DNA of 64,000 nt, taken from positions 46,160-110,159 of the forward strand of contig NZ_CANMFS010000011.1 of assembly GCF_947497275.1 (NCBI RefSeq), read 5' to 3'. A model generated the notes under the pieces. That model was not told the DNA's origin and searched no databases. It worked only from the letters and a program-made list of their open reading frames with translations. The position numbers were made by a program, and so were the translations under genes. Shown in pieces: positions 26,850 to 36,915 of the stretch; within the stretch, counting starts at the first letter, position 1; each line of letters opens with the position of its first letter. The DNA comes from an uncultured Sulfitobacter sp. (lineage in GTDB: Bacteria > Pseudomonadota > Alphaproteobacteria > Rhodobacterales > Rhodobacteraceae).

Positions 26850-28364
26850 ATGGTATCACGCGCGTACAGCGTTGCGTTTCAAGGCGTTGAGGCGCGGTCG
26901 GTCGAGGTGCAATGCGCCGTGACGCCGGGCCTGCCCGCGTTTTCCATCGTCGGACTGCCGGACAAGGCCGTGTCCGAAGCGCGTGACCGCGTGCGCGCGG
27001 CGCTGACTTCCATGGCCATCGCGTTGCCTTCGAAACGCATCACCATCAACCTCAGCCCCGCAGACCTGCCAAAGGAAGGCAGCCATTTCGATCTGCCGAT
27101 TGCGCTGTCGCTGCTTGCTGCACTCGAAATCCTGCCTGCGGATGTGGTCGAGACGGTCGTCGCCCTCGGAGAGCTGTCTCTGGACGGCACGCTGGTTCCC
27201 GTGGTTGGCGCGCTGCCGGCGGCGATGGCCGCAGCACAGGACGAGCGCAGCCTGCTGTGCCCCGAAGGTTCGGGCGCGGAGGCGGCGTGGGTCAATGCCT
27301 GTCAGGTCATCGCCGCCCGATCACTGGGCGATGTGGTGCGCCACTATACCGGCCAGGTGCCACTGCCACCCGCCGAACCGGGCGAGGTCACGACACCGGC
27401 ACACATCCGCGACCTGCGCGATGTGAAGGGGCAGGAACGGGCCAAGCGCGCGCTGGAAATCGCCGCCGCCGGGCGGCATCACCTGATGCTGGTCGGCACG
27501 CCCGGTTCTGGCAAATCCATGCTTGCCGCGCGTCTGCCGACGATCCTGCCACCGCAATCGGCTGCGGAGGCTTTGCAAACCTCGATGATCCATTCGCTTG
27601 CCGGGCTTCTTGACGAAGGCGGCATTTCGCGCGAGCGGCCCTTTCGCGAGCCGCACCACACCGCGTCCATGGCCGCGATCATCGGCGGCGGACGCCACGC
27701 TAAACCGGGTGAGGTGAGCCTTGCCCACAACGGCGTTCTGTTCATGGACGAATTCCCCGAATTCCCGCGCACGGTTCTGGAAACGTTGCGCCAGCCCATC
27801 GAGACCGGTGAGGTGATGATCGCGCGCGCCAATGCGCATGTAAAATACCCCTGCAGGTTCATGCTTGTCGCTGCGGCCAATCCCTGCAAATGCGGCTATC
27901 TGACAGATCCCGCGCGGGCCTGTGCCCGCGTGCCCGACTGCGGCGACGACTACCTAGGCCGCATTTCAGGCCCGTTGATGGACCGCTTCGATTTGCGCGT
28001 CGACGTGCCACCGGTGAGCTATACGGATCTCGAATTGCCTGCCGCAGGCGAAGGATCAGCCGAGGTTGCGGCGCGGGTCGCGGCGGCACGCACGGTACAG
28101 CAGGCGCGCTATGCCGGGGCGCGCGATGTGCTTTGCAACGCCGACATTCAGGGCGATCTGCTGGAAACAGTGACGGCACCGGACGCGGAAGGACGCGATC
28201 TGTTGTTGCGCGCGGCAGATCGGTTCCGGCTGTCGGCACGCGGGTACCACCGTGTGTTGCGAGTGGCGCGCACGATTGCGGATCTGGACGGATCGGATTC
28301 CGTGCGCAAACCCCATGTCGCCGAAGCGGTCAGCTTTCGGCTTGCCAGTCTTGCCGTTGCCTGA
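26850..28364 (+). CDS. comM: YifB/ComM-family Mg-chelatase-like AAA+ ATPase
   Basis: ComM is a hexameric AAA+ helicase that promotes branch migration during natural transformation. The 504-residue protein shows the N-terminal Lon-like fold (FSIVGLPDKAVSEARDRVRAAL), the Walker A LVGTPGSGKSMLAARLP near residue 218, the EPHHTASMAAIIGGG motif, Walker B GVLFMDEFPEF, a sensor-1 region and a four-Cys zinc cluster in NPCKCGYLTD...CARVPDC near residue 350. The 3' end overlaps the convergent esterase gene by 35 bases. Confidence 0.94.
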   Translation: MVSRAYSVAFQGVEARSVEVQCAVTPGLPAFSIVGLPDKAVSEARDRVRAALTSMAIALPSKRITINLSPADLPKEGSHFDLPIALSLLAALEILPADVVETVVALGELSLDGTLVPVVGALPAAMAAAQDERSLLCPEGSGAEAAWVNACQVIAARSLGDVVRHYTGQVPLPPAEPGEVTTPAHIRDLRDVKGQERAKRALEIAAAGRHHLMLVGTPGSGKSMLAARLPTILPPQSAAEALQTSMIHSLAGLLDEGGISRERPFREPHHTASMAAIIGGGRHAKPGEVSLAHNGVLFMDEFPEFPRTVLETLRQPIETGEVMIARANAHVKYPCRFMLVAAANPCKCGYLTDPARACARVPDCGDDYLGRISGPLMDRFDLRVDVPPVSYTDLELPAAGEGSAEVAARVAAARTVQQARYAGARDVLCNADIQGDLLETVTAPDAEGRDLLLRAADRFRLSARGYHRVLRVARTIADLDGSDSVRKPHVAEAVSFRLASLAVA

Positions 28365-29241
28365 TCCAGGCCGCCAGCGCGTCGAGGCTTTCGCGCGCTT
28401 CGGGCAACACGTTGTGGAACATCGGCCAAACGTGCGGCAGATCATGCCGCTCGATCAACGTGACGTCGGCACCGCCACGGCGCAGCTTCTCCGCAAGACG
28501 GCGCGAATCTTCACGCAGGATTTCCGTATCCGCCACCGTGATCCAGACAGGCGGCGCCCCGGCCAGATCTGCGAAAAGCGGGCTGGCGGCTGGATCATTT
28601 GCAGGCCGCGCGCGCAAATAAAGACGAATGGTGCTCTGCGCCCGTTCCGCCGGCAACAGGACATCCTGGCCCGCGTTGTTTTGAAAGCTGGCACTGCGGC
28701 ACGTCAAATCGGTCAACGGCGACAAGCCGAACATCGCTCCGGGCAGTGCGGCACCCTCGCCCAATAACGTCGCCAGCAAACCAAAGGCAAGCGCGCCGCC
28801 CGCGCTGTCACCGCCCACCACGACATCGGCGGGGTCCACGCCCTGCGCCACCAGTCCGCGCCACGCCGCCGCAACATCGTTTGGCGCGGCGGGAAAAGGG
28901 GCTTCGGGCGCAAGCCGATAGCGCGGCAGGATCGCGCGGGCGCCGATGCGGTGCGCGATCTGCGCCGCCAGCGCGCTGTGGCTGTCGGGGCTTCCGAACA
29001 CGAAACCGCCCCCGTGAAGATAGAACAAAATGCGGTCGGGTCTGCGCCGGGGGGTGCTGATCTCAAGACAGTCGATACCGCCCAGGGCAGTCCGTTTGCG
29101 CCGGGTGCCGCGCGGTGGATGGAAAAACAGGCGCGCCTGGTTTTCGAACGTGCGGCGCAGGGTTGCGGGCGTGCCATGGCGCATCCGCTGCTTTTCAAAA
29201 TTGCGCAGATACAGATTTAGCCAACGTTGACGGTGGCTCAT
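28330..29241 (-). CDS. Alpha/beta hydrolase, hormone-sensitive-lipase (HSL) type esterase
   Basis: The product of 303 residues has HSL-family signatures: the oxyanion loop YLHGGGFVFGS near residue 80, the nucleophile elbow GGDSAGGALA near residue 150, and the late Asp and His regions (VADTEILREDSRRL and ERHDLPHVWPMF). It most likely hydrolyses short-chain esters or lactones in the cytoplasm. Its start lies inside the gshB stop (ATGA), so it belongs to the rsmI-yraN-gshB transcript. It is convergent with comM and overlaps its 3' end. Confidence 0.9.
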   Translation of the reverse strand: MSHRQRWLNLYLRNFEKQRMRHGTPATLRRTFENQARLFFHPPRGTRRKRTALGGIDCLEISTPRRRPDRILFYLHGGGFVFGSPDSHSALAAQIAHRIGARAILPRYRLAPEAPFPAAPNDVAAAWRGLVAQGVDPADVVVGGDSAGGALAFGLLATLLGEGAALPGAMFGLSPLTDLTCRSASFQNNAGQDVLLPAERAQSTIRLYLRARPANDPAASPLFADLAGAPPVWITVADTEILREDSRRLAEKLRRGGADVTLIERHDLPHVWPMFHNVLPEARESLDALAAWIRQRQDWQAES

Positions 29242-30173
29242 GCGCGCCGCGCCTCAATCGCCTCCCAGATCTTCGCCGCGACATTGGTGCCATCGAATCG
29301 CTCAAGTTCCTGTATCCCCGTCGGCGATGTCACGTTGATTTCGGTCAGGTATTCGCCGATCACGTCGATGCCGACGAAAATCTGCCCCTTCTCCCGCAGA
29401 AGAGGCCCGATTTTCGCACAGATCTCCAGATCCCGTTCCGTCATGCCGACCTTTTCGGGCCGGCCGCCGACGTGCATGTTCGACCGCGTCTCGCCCGCTG
29501 CAGGCACGCGGTTGATCGCGCCGATGGCCTCTCCGTCGACAAGGATCACGCGCTTGTCGCCCTTGGACACGGCAGGAAGAAATTTCTGCACGATCAGCGG
29601 TTCGCGCGAAAAGCCGGTAAACAGCTCATGCAGGGAACTGAGGTTGCGGTCATCGGTGGTCAGCTTGAACACGCCCGCGCCACCGTTGCCGTAGAGCGGT
29701 TTGAGAATGACATCGCCGTGCTTTTCCTTAAACGCGCGGATCGTGCCGAGATCACGCGCGATGGTGGTCGGCGGCGTCAGGTCGGGAAACCGGAGCACCA
29801 ACAGTTTTTCGGGATAGTTGCGGACCCAGAATGGATCATTCACCACCAGCGTTGTCTCTGAAATCATATCGAGCAGATGCGTCGATGTAATATAATGCAT
29901 GTCAAACGGTGGATCCTGCCGCAACCATACGACGTCGAAATCCGCCAGATCGACCTCGCGCAATTCTCCCAATACGGCGGGTGTGCCCTCGACACGTTGG
30001 ACGGTCATATCGTGACCGCGCGCCGTGATCCGTCCTTCCTGATAGGCCAGATGATCCGGCGTATAAAAGAAAAGCGAATGGCCGCGCGACTGGGCTTCTT
30101 CGGCGAGGCGGAAACTGCTGTCGGCGTTGATGTCCACGGCCCCGATCGGGTCCATCTGAAAGGCGATTTTCAT
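29238..30173 (-). CDS. gshB: Glutathione synthetase
   Basis: GshB joins gamma-glutamylcysteine and glycine using ATP. The 311-residue product has the N-terminal GSH-synthetase domain (KIAFQMDPIGAVDINADSSF), the RQDPPFDMHYITSTHLLD substrate stretch, NDPFWVRNYPEKLL, and the ATP-grasp glycine-rich loop LKPLYGNGGAGVF, ending with GIDVIGEYLTEINVTSPTGIQEL. ATG 30173 is the conserved start; the ORF extends 16 codons further upstream without support. It overlaps the esterase by 4 bases and follows yraN by 57 bases. Confidence 0.96.
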   Translation of the reverse strand: MKIAFQMDPIGAVDINADSSFRLAEEAQSRGHSLFFYTPDHLAYQEGRITARGHDMTVQRVEGTPAVLGELREVDLADFDVVWLRQDPPFDMHYITSTHLLDMISETTLVVNDPFWVRNYPEKLLVLRFPDLTPPTTIARDLGTIRAFKEKHGDVILKPLYGNGGAGVFKLTTDDRNLSSLHELFTGFSREPLIVQKFLPAVSKGDKRVILVDGEAIGAINRVPAAGETRSNMHVGGRPEKVGMTERDLEICAKIGPLLREKGQIFVGIDVIGEYLTEINVTSPTGIQELERFDGTNVAAKIWEAIEARRA

Positions 30174-30230
30174 GTGCGTATCCTTGCTGTTGCCATCTTG
30201 ATGGCAAAGCAAACGATCCAACGCAATGCC

Positions 30231-30611
30231 TCAGCCGTGGCCGAAGGCGTTTTCAATGATCTGGAACGCACCCTGCCCGTTCACCAGCGCGACATCAAAA
30301 CGCGCCTCCGTCAGGGCGCCTTGCGGTTGCGTGCTTAAAAACTCTTCGGCGCAGGCATAGATGCGTCGCATCTGTGCGCGGCCAAGACTGTGCGCGGCAT
30401 CCTCGAAGGCACGGCTTTGTTTGACCTCGACGAAGATGAAACCGTCGCCATTGCGCACAATCAAATCAATTTCACCCGCTTGTCCGCGCCATCGGCGGCT
30501 GACCGGCGCGAACCCGCGATGCGCATAGTCCCGTGCGATACCCCCTTCTGCGGCGAGACCTGCGTGAAAGGCCATGGCACCCTTGTCGCGTCTTGCACTT
30601 TGTACGGACAT
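30231..30611 (-). CDS. yraN: YraN/UPF0102 family predicted endonuclease
   Basis: The 126-residue product shows the UPF0102 restriction-endonuclease-like fold: GLAAEGGIARDYAHRGF, then GEIDLIVRNGDGFIFVEVKQSR with the D-x(n)-E-x-K catalytic pattern, and RIYACAEEFLS. Members are thought to be Holliday-junction-like nucleases but the function is unproven. It lies 6 bases downstream of rsmI, the usual order in alphaproteobacteria. Confidence 0.92.
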   Translation of the reverse strand: MSVQSARRDKGAMAFHAGLAAEGGIARDYAHRGFAPVSRRWRGQAGEIDLIVRNGDGFIFVEVKQSRAFEDAAHSLGRAQMRRIYACAEEFLSTQPQGALTEARFDVALVNGQGAFQIIENAFGHG

Positions 30612-30617
30612 TGACCC

Positions 30618-31475
30618 TCATTTCTGTTCCTGGCTCAGCGCGAGCGCCGTTTGATAGACCTGCCTGCGCGGCAGTGCATGCACTTGGGCCACCATGTCGA
30701 CCGCATCGCGCATCGACATCTCCGTCAAAGCCGATTTCAGATCAGAGGTTAGATCCCCTTCGTTAACAGTCGGTAAATCCCCGCGGTCGATCAGCACGAC
30801 GATCTCGCCTTTGGGCTTTTGTGTGGCGTAGTGTTTGGCGAGTTCCGCCAGCGTGCCGCGCCGGACCTCCTCGAATTTCTTCGTCAGCTCCCTGCACACG
30901 GCACCGGTGCGGTCCTCGCCCAGCGCCGCAGCCGCATCGCGCAGCATCGCGCCCAGGCGGTTTGGCGATTCGTAGAATACCAGCGTCGCGCGGATTTCGC
31001 GCAGCGCCGCGAGGGAGGCAAGACGCGCGGCCTTCGCGTTCGGCAGAAATCCCGCGAAGTGAAAGGCATCCGTCGGCAGCCCGCCCAGCGCCAGCGCCGT
31101 CAGAACTGCGGATGGACCGGGCGCGCAGGTGACGGGCACGCCAGCCTGTGCCGCGGCGCGCGACAGTTCGAACCCCGGATCGGCGATCAGCGGCATGCCA
31201 GCCTCGGAGGCATAGGCCACGGACTGACCCTCGCGCACCGCATCAATGAGACGCTCCACAACGCCTGCTTTGCTGTGGTCGTGCAGGGCGATAACCTTGC
31301 GTCCTTCCAGCGGGACGCCGTGAATGTCCATCAGCTTGCGCAAGGTGCGGGTGTCTTCGGCGGCAAGGATATCGGCGCTTGCCAGCACGTCGAGCGCGCG
31401 CAGCGTGATGTCGCGGGCTGTACCGATGGGCACCCCGACGAAGGTAATGCCGGGCGCTAACTTCTGCTTATTCAC
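30618..31475 (-). CDS. rsmI: 16S rRNA (cytidine-1402-2'-O)-methyltransferase
   Basis: RsmI 2'-O-methylates C1402 in the ribosomal P site. The sequence has the family hallmarks FVGVPIGTARDITLRALDVL near the start, AEDTRTLRKLM, GMPLIADPGFELSR and CAPGPSAVLTALALGGLP, followed by the FYESPNRL stretch. The start is uncertain: I use the GTG at 31475 (285 residues, the usual length), but an in-frame ATG at 31568 would give a 31-residue extension that collides with the divergent lipoprotein gene. First gene of the rsmI-yraN-gshB-esterase run. Confidence 0.93.
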   Translation of the reverse strand: MNKQKLAPGITFVGVPIGTARDITLRALDVLASADILAAEDTRTLRKLMDIHGVPLEGRKVIALHDHSKAGVVERLIDAVREGQSVAYASEAGMPLIADPGFELSRAAAQAGVPVTCAPGPSAVLTALALGGLPTDAFHFAGFLPNAKAARLASLAALREIRATLVFYESPNRLGAMLRDAAAALGEDRTGAVCRELTKKFEEVRRGTLAELAKHYATQKPKGEIVVLIDRGDLPTVNEGDLTSDLKSALTEMSMRDAVDMVAQVHALPRRQVYQTALALSQEQK

Positions 31476-31566
31476 ATTCAACGCTGGACCCGCCTTTTTC
31501 GAAGGGTATGATTGCCTCGGTACTTGCGGTATCTGCACCGCATCTTGATTGGGGAGAACCGTTACC

Positions 31567-32745
31567 ATGTTTGCCATCCTACGCGCCATCCGAAAGCCTT
31601 TGCGGATCGCCTTGCTGCCTGTCGCGGCCCTGTTTCTCGCGGCGTGCGATCCCGCCATGATGGCCGGTGGCGGTGGCGGACCCCGGATCGACACGAGCGC
31701 GCCGGTGCCTGTCGCCCTTCTGGTACCGCGTGGCGGTTCCGCGTCCGACAATCTGCTGGCACAGAACCTTGAGAACGCGGCGCGGCTGGCGATCCGGGAT
31801 CTGGGCGGAGTGCAGATCGACCTGCGCGTGTACGGCACGGCTGGTCAGGCTGCAACGGCAGCGAATGCTGCGTCGCAGGCGGTCGCGGATGGGGCCAAGA
31901 TCATTCTCGGCCCGGTCTACGGCGAGGCGGCGAACGCCGCCGGCGTGGCGGTTGCGGCATCCGGGGTCAACGTGCTGTCGTTCTCCAACAATACCACCAT
32001 CGCGGGCGGCAACGTCTTCGTGCTTGGGCCGACATTCGACAATACCGCAAACCGGCTGGTGCGCTATGCCAAACGTGCCGGCAAGGACAAGATTGTCGTG
32101 GTGCATGCGAACGACATCGGCGGACAGCTGGGACGCAACGCGATCCAGCAGGCCATCGCTGCGAACGGCGCGACGCTTGCGGGCTCCGTCGATTATGCGC
32201 TTAGCCAAGAATCCGTGCAGGCGGCCATTCCGCGCGTCAAGGCCACCATGGACGCCAGCGGCGCGAACGCACTGTTCCTGACGGCCAATTCGGCCACTGC
32301 GTTGCCCCTGTTTGCCAACCTGTTGCCCACCGCCGGTGTGACAGCGGCCTCGACACAGTACATCGGTCTGAGCCGCTGGGACATTCCCCCACAGACATTG
32401 GCCTTGCCGGGCATCCAGGGCGGGTGGTTTGCCTTGCCTGATCCCGGCGCGAGCGCCGCTTTCGCGCAGCGTTACAACGCGGCCTACGGCGACCGCCCAC
32501 TCGATATTGCCGGACTGGCCTTTGACGGTATTGCGGCGATCGGATCGTTGGTCAAAAGCGGGAAAGCGACCGCGCTCACGGCCGGTGCCTTGACCCAAAA
32601 TGCAGGATTTCGGGGCGCGAGCGGCATCTTCCGGCTGCGACCGAACGGCACGAATGAGCGCGGCCTTGCCGTCGCCGCCGTTCAGAACAACCGGGTCGTT
32701 TTGCTGGAAGGCGCGCCAAAAGCCTTTGGCGGCGCGGGCTTCTGA
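31567..32745 (+). CDS. LppC/LpoA-type penicillin-binding protein activator lipoprotein
   Basis: A lipoprotein of 392 residues: membrane signal with lipobox LAAC at residues 24-27, then a periplasmic-binding-protein fold of the Leu/Ile/Val type (PVALLVPRGGSASDNLLAQNLENAARLAI; IILGPVYGEAANAAGVAVAASGVNVLSFSNN). In gammaproteobacteria the related LpoA activates PBP1A; in alphaproteobacteria the protein is labelled penicillin-binding protein activator by similarity. It is divergent from rsmI, the same neighbourhood as lpoA in E. coli. No second C-terminal partner domain is visible. Confidence 0.88.
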   Translation: MFAILRAIRKPLRIALLPVAALFLAACDPAMMAGGGGGPRIDTSAPVPVALLVPRGGSASDNLLAQNLENAARLAIRDLGGVQIDLRVYGTAGQAATAANAASQAVADGAKIILGPVYGEAANAAGVAVAASGVNVLSFSNNTTIAGGNVFVLGPTFDNTANRLVRYAKRAGKDKIVVVHANDIGGQLGRNAIQQAIAANGATLAGSVDYALSQESVQAAIPRVKATMDASGANALFLTANSATALPLFANLLPTAGVTAASTQYIGLSRWDIPPQTLALPGIQGGWFALPDPGASAAFAQRYNAAYGDRPLDIAGLAFDGIAAIGSLVKSGKATALTAGALTQNAGFRGASGIFRLRPNGTNERGLAVAAVQNNRVVLLEGAPKAFGGAGF

Positions 32746-32753
32746 GCACGAAA

Positions 32754-35531
32754 GTGACCACTCCCAACGAATCACGTGATACAGACGCGGCACTTGAGCC
32801 GCGTCTGCTATCCAATCCGACCGATATCCTCGACCGTGACGATGCAGCGGCGCAGATTTCGAAGGCCGCCCGGGATGCGCCCGATGCGCTGCAATCTGAA
32901 ATCGTCCGCATCCTGAGAACCGCCCAAAGCCGCGGGCGTCAGACGATTGCCGCGAACTTTGCCCAGAATCCGTTCGACGCCACGGCCATGACGGCGTCCT
33001 ATACCTACCTGACCGACGGGATGGTCAAAGTGGTTCTGGACGCCGTGACCCGCTATCTCTACCCGCCCGCAGAAAACGGCCCGCACGAAACGCTGAGCGT
33101 GCTTGGAGTGGGCGGCTATGGCCGCGGAGAAATGGCGCCGTTTTCCGATGTGGATCTGCTGTTTCTGACGCCCAACAAGATGACGCCCTGGGCTGAGAAC
33201 GTGATCGAGGCGATGCTCTATATCCTGTGGGATCTGAAGCTCAAGGTCGGCCATTCGAGCCGAACCATCCGCGACTGCGTGCGCTTGGGCGGCGAGGATT
33301 TCACGATCCAGACCGCCCTGTTGGAGCACCGCTATGTTTGCGGCGACCGTGACCTCGCGTTACGCTTGGACGAAACGCTCAAGCGGGATCTGTTCAGCGG
33401 TTCGGGACATGACTTCATCGAAGCAAAGCTGAACGAGCGCGACAACCGGCACCTCAAGTACGACCAGCGCTATGTGGTGGAGCCGAACGTCAAGGAGGGG
33501 AAGGGTGGATTGCGTGACCTGCAATCGCTGTTCTGGATCGGCAAATATATCCACGGTGTCGAACATTCAGCCGATCTGGTGGGCAAGGGCGTTTTTCGCG
33601 CCGACGAATACGAGACATTCAAGGACGCGGAAAATTTTCTATGGGCGGTGCGGGGTCATTTGCATCTGCTGACGAAACGCGCTTCCGAACAGCTGACATT
33701 CGACATGCAGGTCTCCGTGGCCGAAGCCATGGGGTACAAGGATCGCGATGGCCGTCGTGCCGTCGAAGTGTTCATGCAGGCCTATTTCCGCCATGCGACC
33801 GCCGTGGGCGATCTGACTCGCATCTTCCTGACCAAGCTGGAAGACATGCACGTCAAATCCGAGCCGTTGTTGGAGCGGATCTTTCGCCGCAAGCCGCGCA
33901 TCAAGGACGGCTATGTCGTGGTGCACAACCGCATCGCCATTGCGGATGAGGCCGTGTTCCTGTCGGAACCGCTCAACCTGCTGCACCTGTTCGAGGAAGC
34001 CCTGCGCACGGGCATGTTGATCCACCCCGATGCAATGCGCACGGTAAAGGCGAACCTGCATCTGATCGACGATACCTTTCGCAACACGCCCGACGCGCAG
34101 CGCATGTTTCTCGATCTTCTGCTCAAACACGGCAACCCCGAACGTGCTTTGCGCCGGATGAACGAATTGGGCGTTCTGGCCGCTTTTATCCCCGAATTCG
34201 AACCGATCGTCGCGATGATGCAGTTCAACATGTATCACAGTTATACGGTGGACGAGCACACCATTCAGACGATCGCCAACCTGGCACGGATCGAAAAACA
34301 CGAGCTGGACGAGGAGCTGCCTGTCGCCTCTTCCATTTTGCAGCGTGGCGTCAACCGCAGGGTGCTGTATGTGGCGCTGTTGCTGCACGACATCGGCAAG
34401 GGCCGGCGCGAAGACCACTCGATCCTCGGTGCTCAGATCGCCCGCAAGGTCGCGCCGCGTCTGGGGCTCAAGCAAGACGAGGTAGACACGGTCGAATGGC
34501 TGGTACGCTATCACTTGCTGATGTCGGACATGGCGCAGAAACGCGACATCGCGGACCCGCGCACGGTGCGCGATTTCGCCAAGGCGGTGAAGACGGTCAA
34601 GCGGCTGGATCTCTTGTGCGTCCTGACGGTCTGCGACATCCGCGGCGTCGGGCCGAACACCTGGAACAACTGGAAGGCCACCCTCATCCGCGGCCTTTAC
34701 CGCCAGACCGAGCGCGGGCTGAAAACCGGTCTTGAGGATCTCAACCGTCAGAATCGGGGGACGGAGGCGAAAAAGGCCCTGCGCGTGGCCCTGCACGACT
34801 GGTCCAAGAAACAGCTCAAGGCCGAAACGTCGCGGCACTACGATCCGTATTGGCAGGGGATGCACGTTACCGCGCATGTGGCTTTTGCGAACATGCTGCG
34901 CAAAGTGACGGAGGACGCGATACTGATCGATCTGCACCCCGACGAAGAGCGTGACGCGACGCGCGCGTGTTTCGTTATGGCCGATCATCCCGGTATCTTT
35001 TCACGGCTCGCCGGCGCATTGGCCCTGGTCGGCGCGAATGTGGTCGATGCGCGCAGCTACACCACCAAGGACGGATATGTGACCGACGCGTTCTGGATAC
35101 AGGACGCCGAAGGTAACGCCTATGAGGCCTCCCGCCTGCCCCGGCTGCGCCAGATGATCAAGAAGACCCTGCGCGGCGAGGTCGTCGCCCGAGACGCCCT
35201 GAAAAGCCGCGACAAGGTCAAGAAGCGCGAGAAAGCGTTCCGCGTTCCGACTGCGATCAGTTTCGACAACGACGGATCCGAAATCTATACCATCATCGAG
35301 GTGGACACCCGTGACCGGCCCGGATTGCTGTATGATCTGGCGCGCGCCTTGGCAGGGGCCAACGTCTATATTGCAAACGCCGTGATCGCCACCTATGGCG
35401 AGCAGGTTGTCGACACCTTCTACGTCAAGGACATGTTCGGGCTGAAATACTATTCAGAAACCAAGCAACGATTGCTTGAAAAGCGGCTGCGCAAGGCGAT
35501 CACCGAAGGGGCCGAACGGGCCGACACCTGA
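32754..35531 (+). CDS. glnD: Bifunctional [protein-PII] uridylyltransferase/uridylyl-removing enzyme
   Basis: GlnD senses glutamine and uridylylates or de-uridylylates PII. The 925-residue product has the nucleotidyltransferase motif GVGGYGRGEMAPFSDVDLLFL near residue 115, the GKGGLRDLQ linker, the HD phosphohydrolase motif LLLHDIGKGRREDHS near residue 545, and two C-terminal ACT domains (MADHPGIFSRLAGAL and VDTRDRPGLLYDLARAL). It starts with GTG at 32754, 8 bases after the lipoprotein gene; the ribosome binding site is weak. Confidence 0.97.
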   Translation: MTTPNESRDTDAALEPRLLSNPTDILDRDDAAAQISKAARDAPDALQSEIVRILRTAQSRGRQTIAANFAQNPFDATAMTASYTYLTDGMVKVVLDAVTRYLYPPAENGPHETLSVLGVGGYGRGEMAPFSDVDLLFLTPNKMTPWAENVIEAMLYILWDLKLKVGHSSRTIRDCVRLGGEDFTIQTALLEHRYVCGDRDLALRLDETLKRDLFSGSGHDFIEAKLNERDNRHLKYDQRYVVEPNVKEGKGGLRDLQSLFWIGKYIHGVEHSADLVGKGVFRADEYETFKDAENFLWAVRGHLHLLTKRASEQLTFDMQVSVAEAMGYKDRDGRRAVEVFMQAYFRHATAVGDLTRIFLTKLEDMHVKSEPLLERIFRRKPRIKDGYVVVHNRIAIADEAVFLSEPLNLLHLFEEALRTGMLIHPDAMRTVKANLHLIDDTFRNTPDAQRMFLDLLLKHGNPERALRRMNELGVLAAFIPEFEPIVAMMQFNMYHSYTVDEHTIQTIANLARIEKHELDEELPVASSILQRGVNRRVLYVALLLHDIGKGRREDHSILGAQIARKVAPRLGLKQDEVDTVEWLVRYHLLMSDMAQKRDIADPRTVRDFAKAVKTVKRLDLLCVLTVCDIRGVGPNTWNNWKATLIRGLYRQTERGLKTGLEDLNRQNRGTEAKKALRVALHDWSKKQLKAETSRHYDPYWQGMHVTAHVAFANMLRKVTEDAILIDLHPDEERDATRACFVMADHPGIFSRLAGALALVGANVVDARSYTTKDGYVTDAFWIQDAEGNAYEASRLPRLRQMIKKTLRGEVVARDALKSRDKVKKREKAFRVPTAISFDNDGSEIYTIIEVDTRDRPGLLYDLARALAGANVYIANAVIATYGEQVVDTFYVKDMFGLKYYSETKQRLLEKRLRKAITEGAERADT

Positions 35532-35691
35532 GAACCGGCCAGGCGATGCAGGTTGTGATCCCGTCAGTCATGCGCAGTCTGTGTGTCTGCGCGCCGGCGG
35601 GGGAGATCGCCTGCACAGGCATCGGCGAAACACCTTTGCGGGCACGTAAAATCCGCCTAGGGTCAGCGTTTCCCGCCGAAGGAAAAAGCGC

Positions 35692-36915
35692 GTGCGCGTC
35701 GAGAGAAACATCAGGCTGATCCCGTGGTACCGGCTGTTCGACAGCCTGCTGTTCTGGCAGGCGATCTGGTTTTTGTATTTTCAGGCCAATTTGTCTGGCG
35801 CAGAAGCGATCTTTCTCTATTCAGTCTACGACATCTCGACCACCGTTCTCGAAGTCCCGTCAGGTTATTTCTCCGACAGGGTCGGTCGCAGGCGCACGCT
35901 TGTGATCTCGGCGGCGTTCGGGGTGCTGGGGTGCCTTGCCATCGCATTTGGCGGCAGTTTCGCGGTTTTCGCACTGGGTCAGTCGCTTTTGGGCGCGAGC
36001 ACTGCGTTCAAATCCGGCACCGATACCTCGCTGATGTTCGAATCCCTTACCGCAGCGGGGCGCGCCAGAGAGGTCGAAGCGCAGGAAGTGCGCGTCTGGC
36101 GGTTTTCGCTGGCGGGATTCGCCATGTCCGCCGTCAGTGGCGGCGCGCTGGCGATGTGGTTTCCTGCCGCGCCTTTCTTTGCATCCGCCGCCGCCTTCGG
36201 CATCGCCGTCGCGCTCACATGGCGCATGGTAGAGCCGGAACGCCACACCACCGACGAAGCGCAAAGCCTGCCGGAGTTGCTGCGCACGCTGCGTGCGGCC
36301 CTTCGCCATCCGGTGCTGGCGTGGCTTTTCGCGCTGGCGGTGCTGATGTACGGGTTCAGCCATCTGCCCTTCATCTTCGGGCAGCCGTTTATTCTGCGTG
36401 CGCTCGAAGATGTGGGTCTGGGCGCGCAAACCCCGCTGGTCAGCGGTGCGGTGACGAGCGTGATGATGCTGGTGTCCGCCGCGGCCTCTGTTGTCGCGGT
36501 GCGGCTGCGCAAGGCTGCCGGTCTTCCGCTGATCCTGCTGGGGGCATTCGCCCTGCAGATCGGACTGGCCGGTACACTTGCCATGACGACATCGGTACTG
36601 GCGATCGGTATACTTTTTTTGCGGATGGTACCGGATTCACTTGCGACGCCGTTCATTACCGCCCGGATTCAGCCGCTTTTGACCGACAGCAGCCGTGCGA
36701 CATATCTTTCGCTGCAAAGCCTCGCGGGCAAGCTGGCCTTTGCGGCCACCTTGATTTTCGCGGCAAGCGGTGCAGCGCGGGCGGGGCTGTTGCCTACCGA
36801 AGACCTTCAGCGGATCCTTGCGGTCTATTGCATCGGCGGTCTGGTCTGCCTCGGGCTTTTGGCGTTTACGTCAAGGGGAATTGCGCTGGAACCCGGCGCT
36901 CAAAAGACAGAGTGA
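35692..36915 (+). CDS. MFS transporter
   Basis: A 407-residue membrane protein with about 11-12 hydrophobic segments. The loop between segments 2 and 3 carries the MFS motif A variant GYFSDRVGRRRTL. The N-terminal sequence (RNIRLIPWYRLFDSLLFWQAIWFLYF) resembles small unclassified efflux-like MFS members in proteobacteria. The GTG at 35692, preceded by GAAGGAAAAAG, is the likely start. The substrate is unknown. It lies between glnD and murJ on the same strand but with its own 160-base upstream gap. Confidence 0.88.
   Translation: MRVERNIRLIPWYRLFDSLLFWQAIWFLYFQANLSGAEAIFLYSVYDISTTVLEVPSGYFSDRVGRRRTLVISAAFGVLGCLAIAFGGSFAVFALGQSLLGASTAFKSGTDTSLMFESLTAAGRAREVEAQEVRVWRFSLAGFAMSAVSGGALAMWFPAAPFFASAAAFGIAVALTWRMVEPERHTTDEAQSLPELLRTLRAALRHPVLAWLFALAVLMYGFSHLPFIFGQPFILRALEDVGLGAQTPLVSGAVTSVMMLVSAAASVVAVRLRKAAGLPLILLGAFALQIGLAGTLAMTTSVLAIGILFLRMVPDSLATPFITARIQPLLTDSSRATYLSLQSLAGKLAFAATLIFAASGAARAGLLPTEDLQRILAVYCIGGLVCLGLLAFTSRGIALEPGAQKTE

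Noticed and set aside
33639..34988. A 449-codon open frame on the minus strand
   Set aside because: Antisense shadow of glnD.
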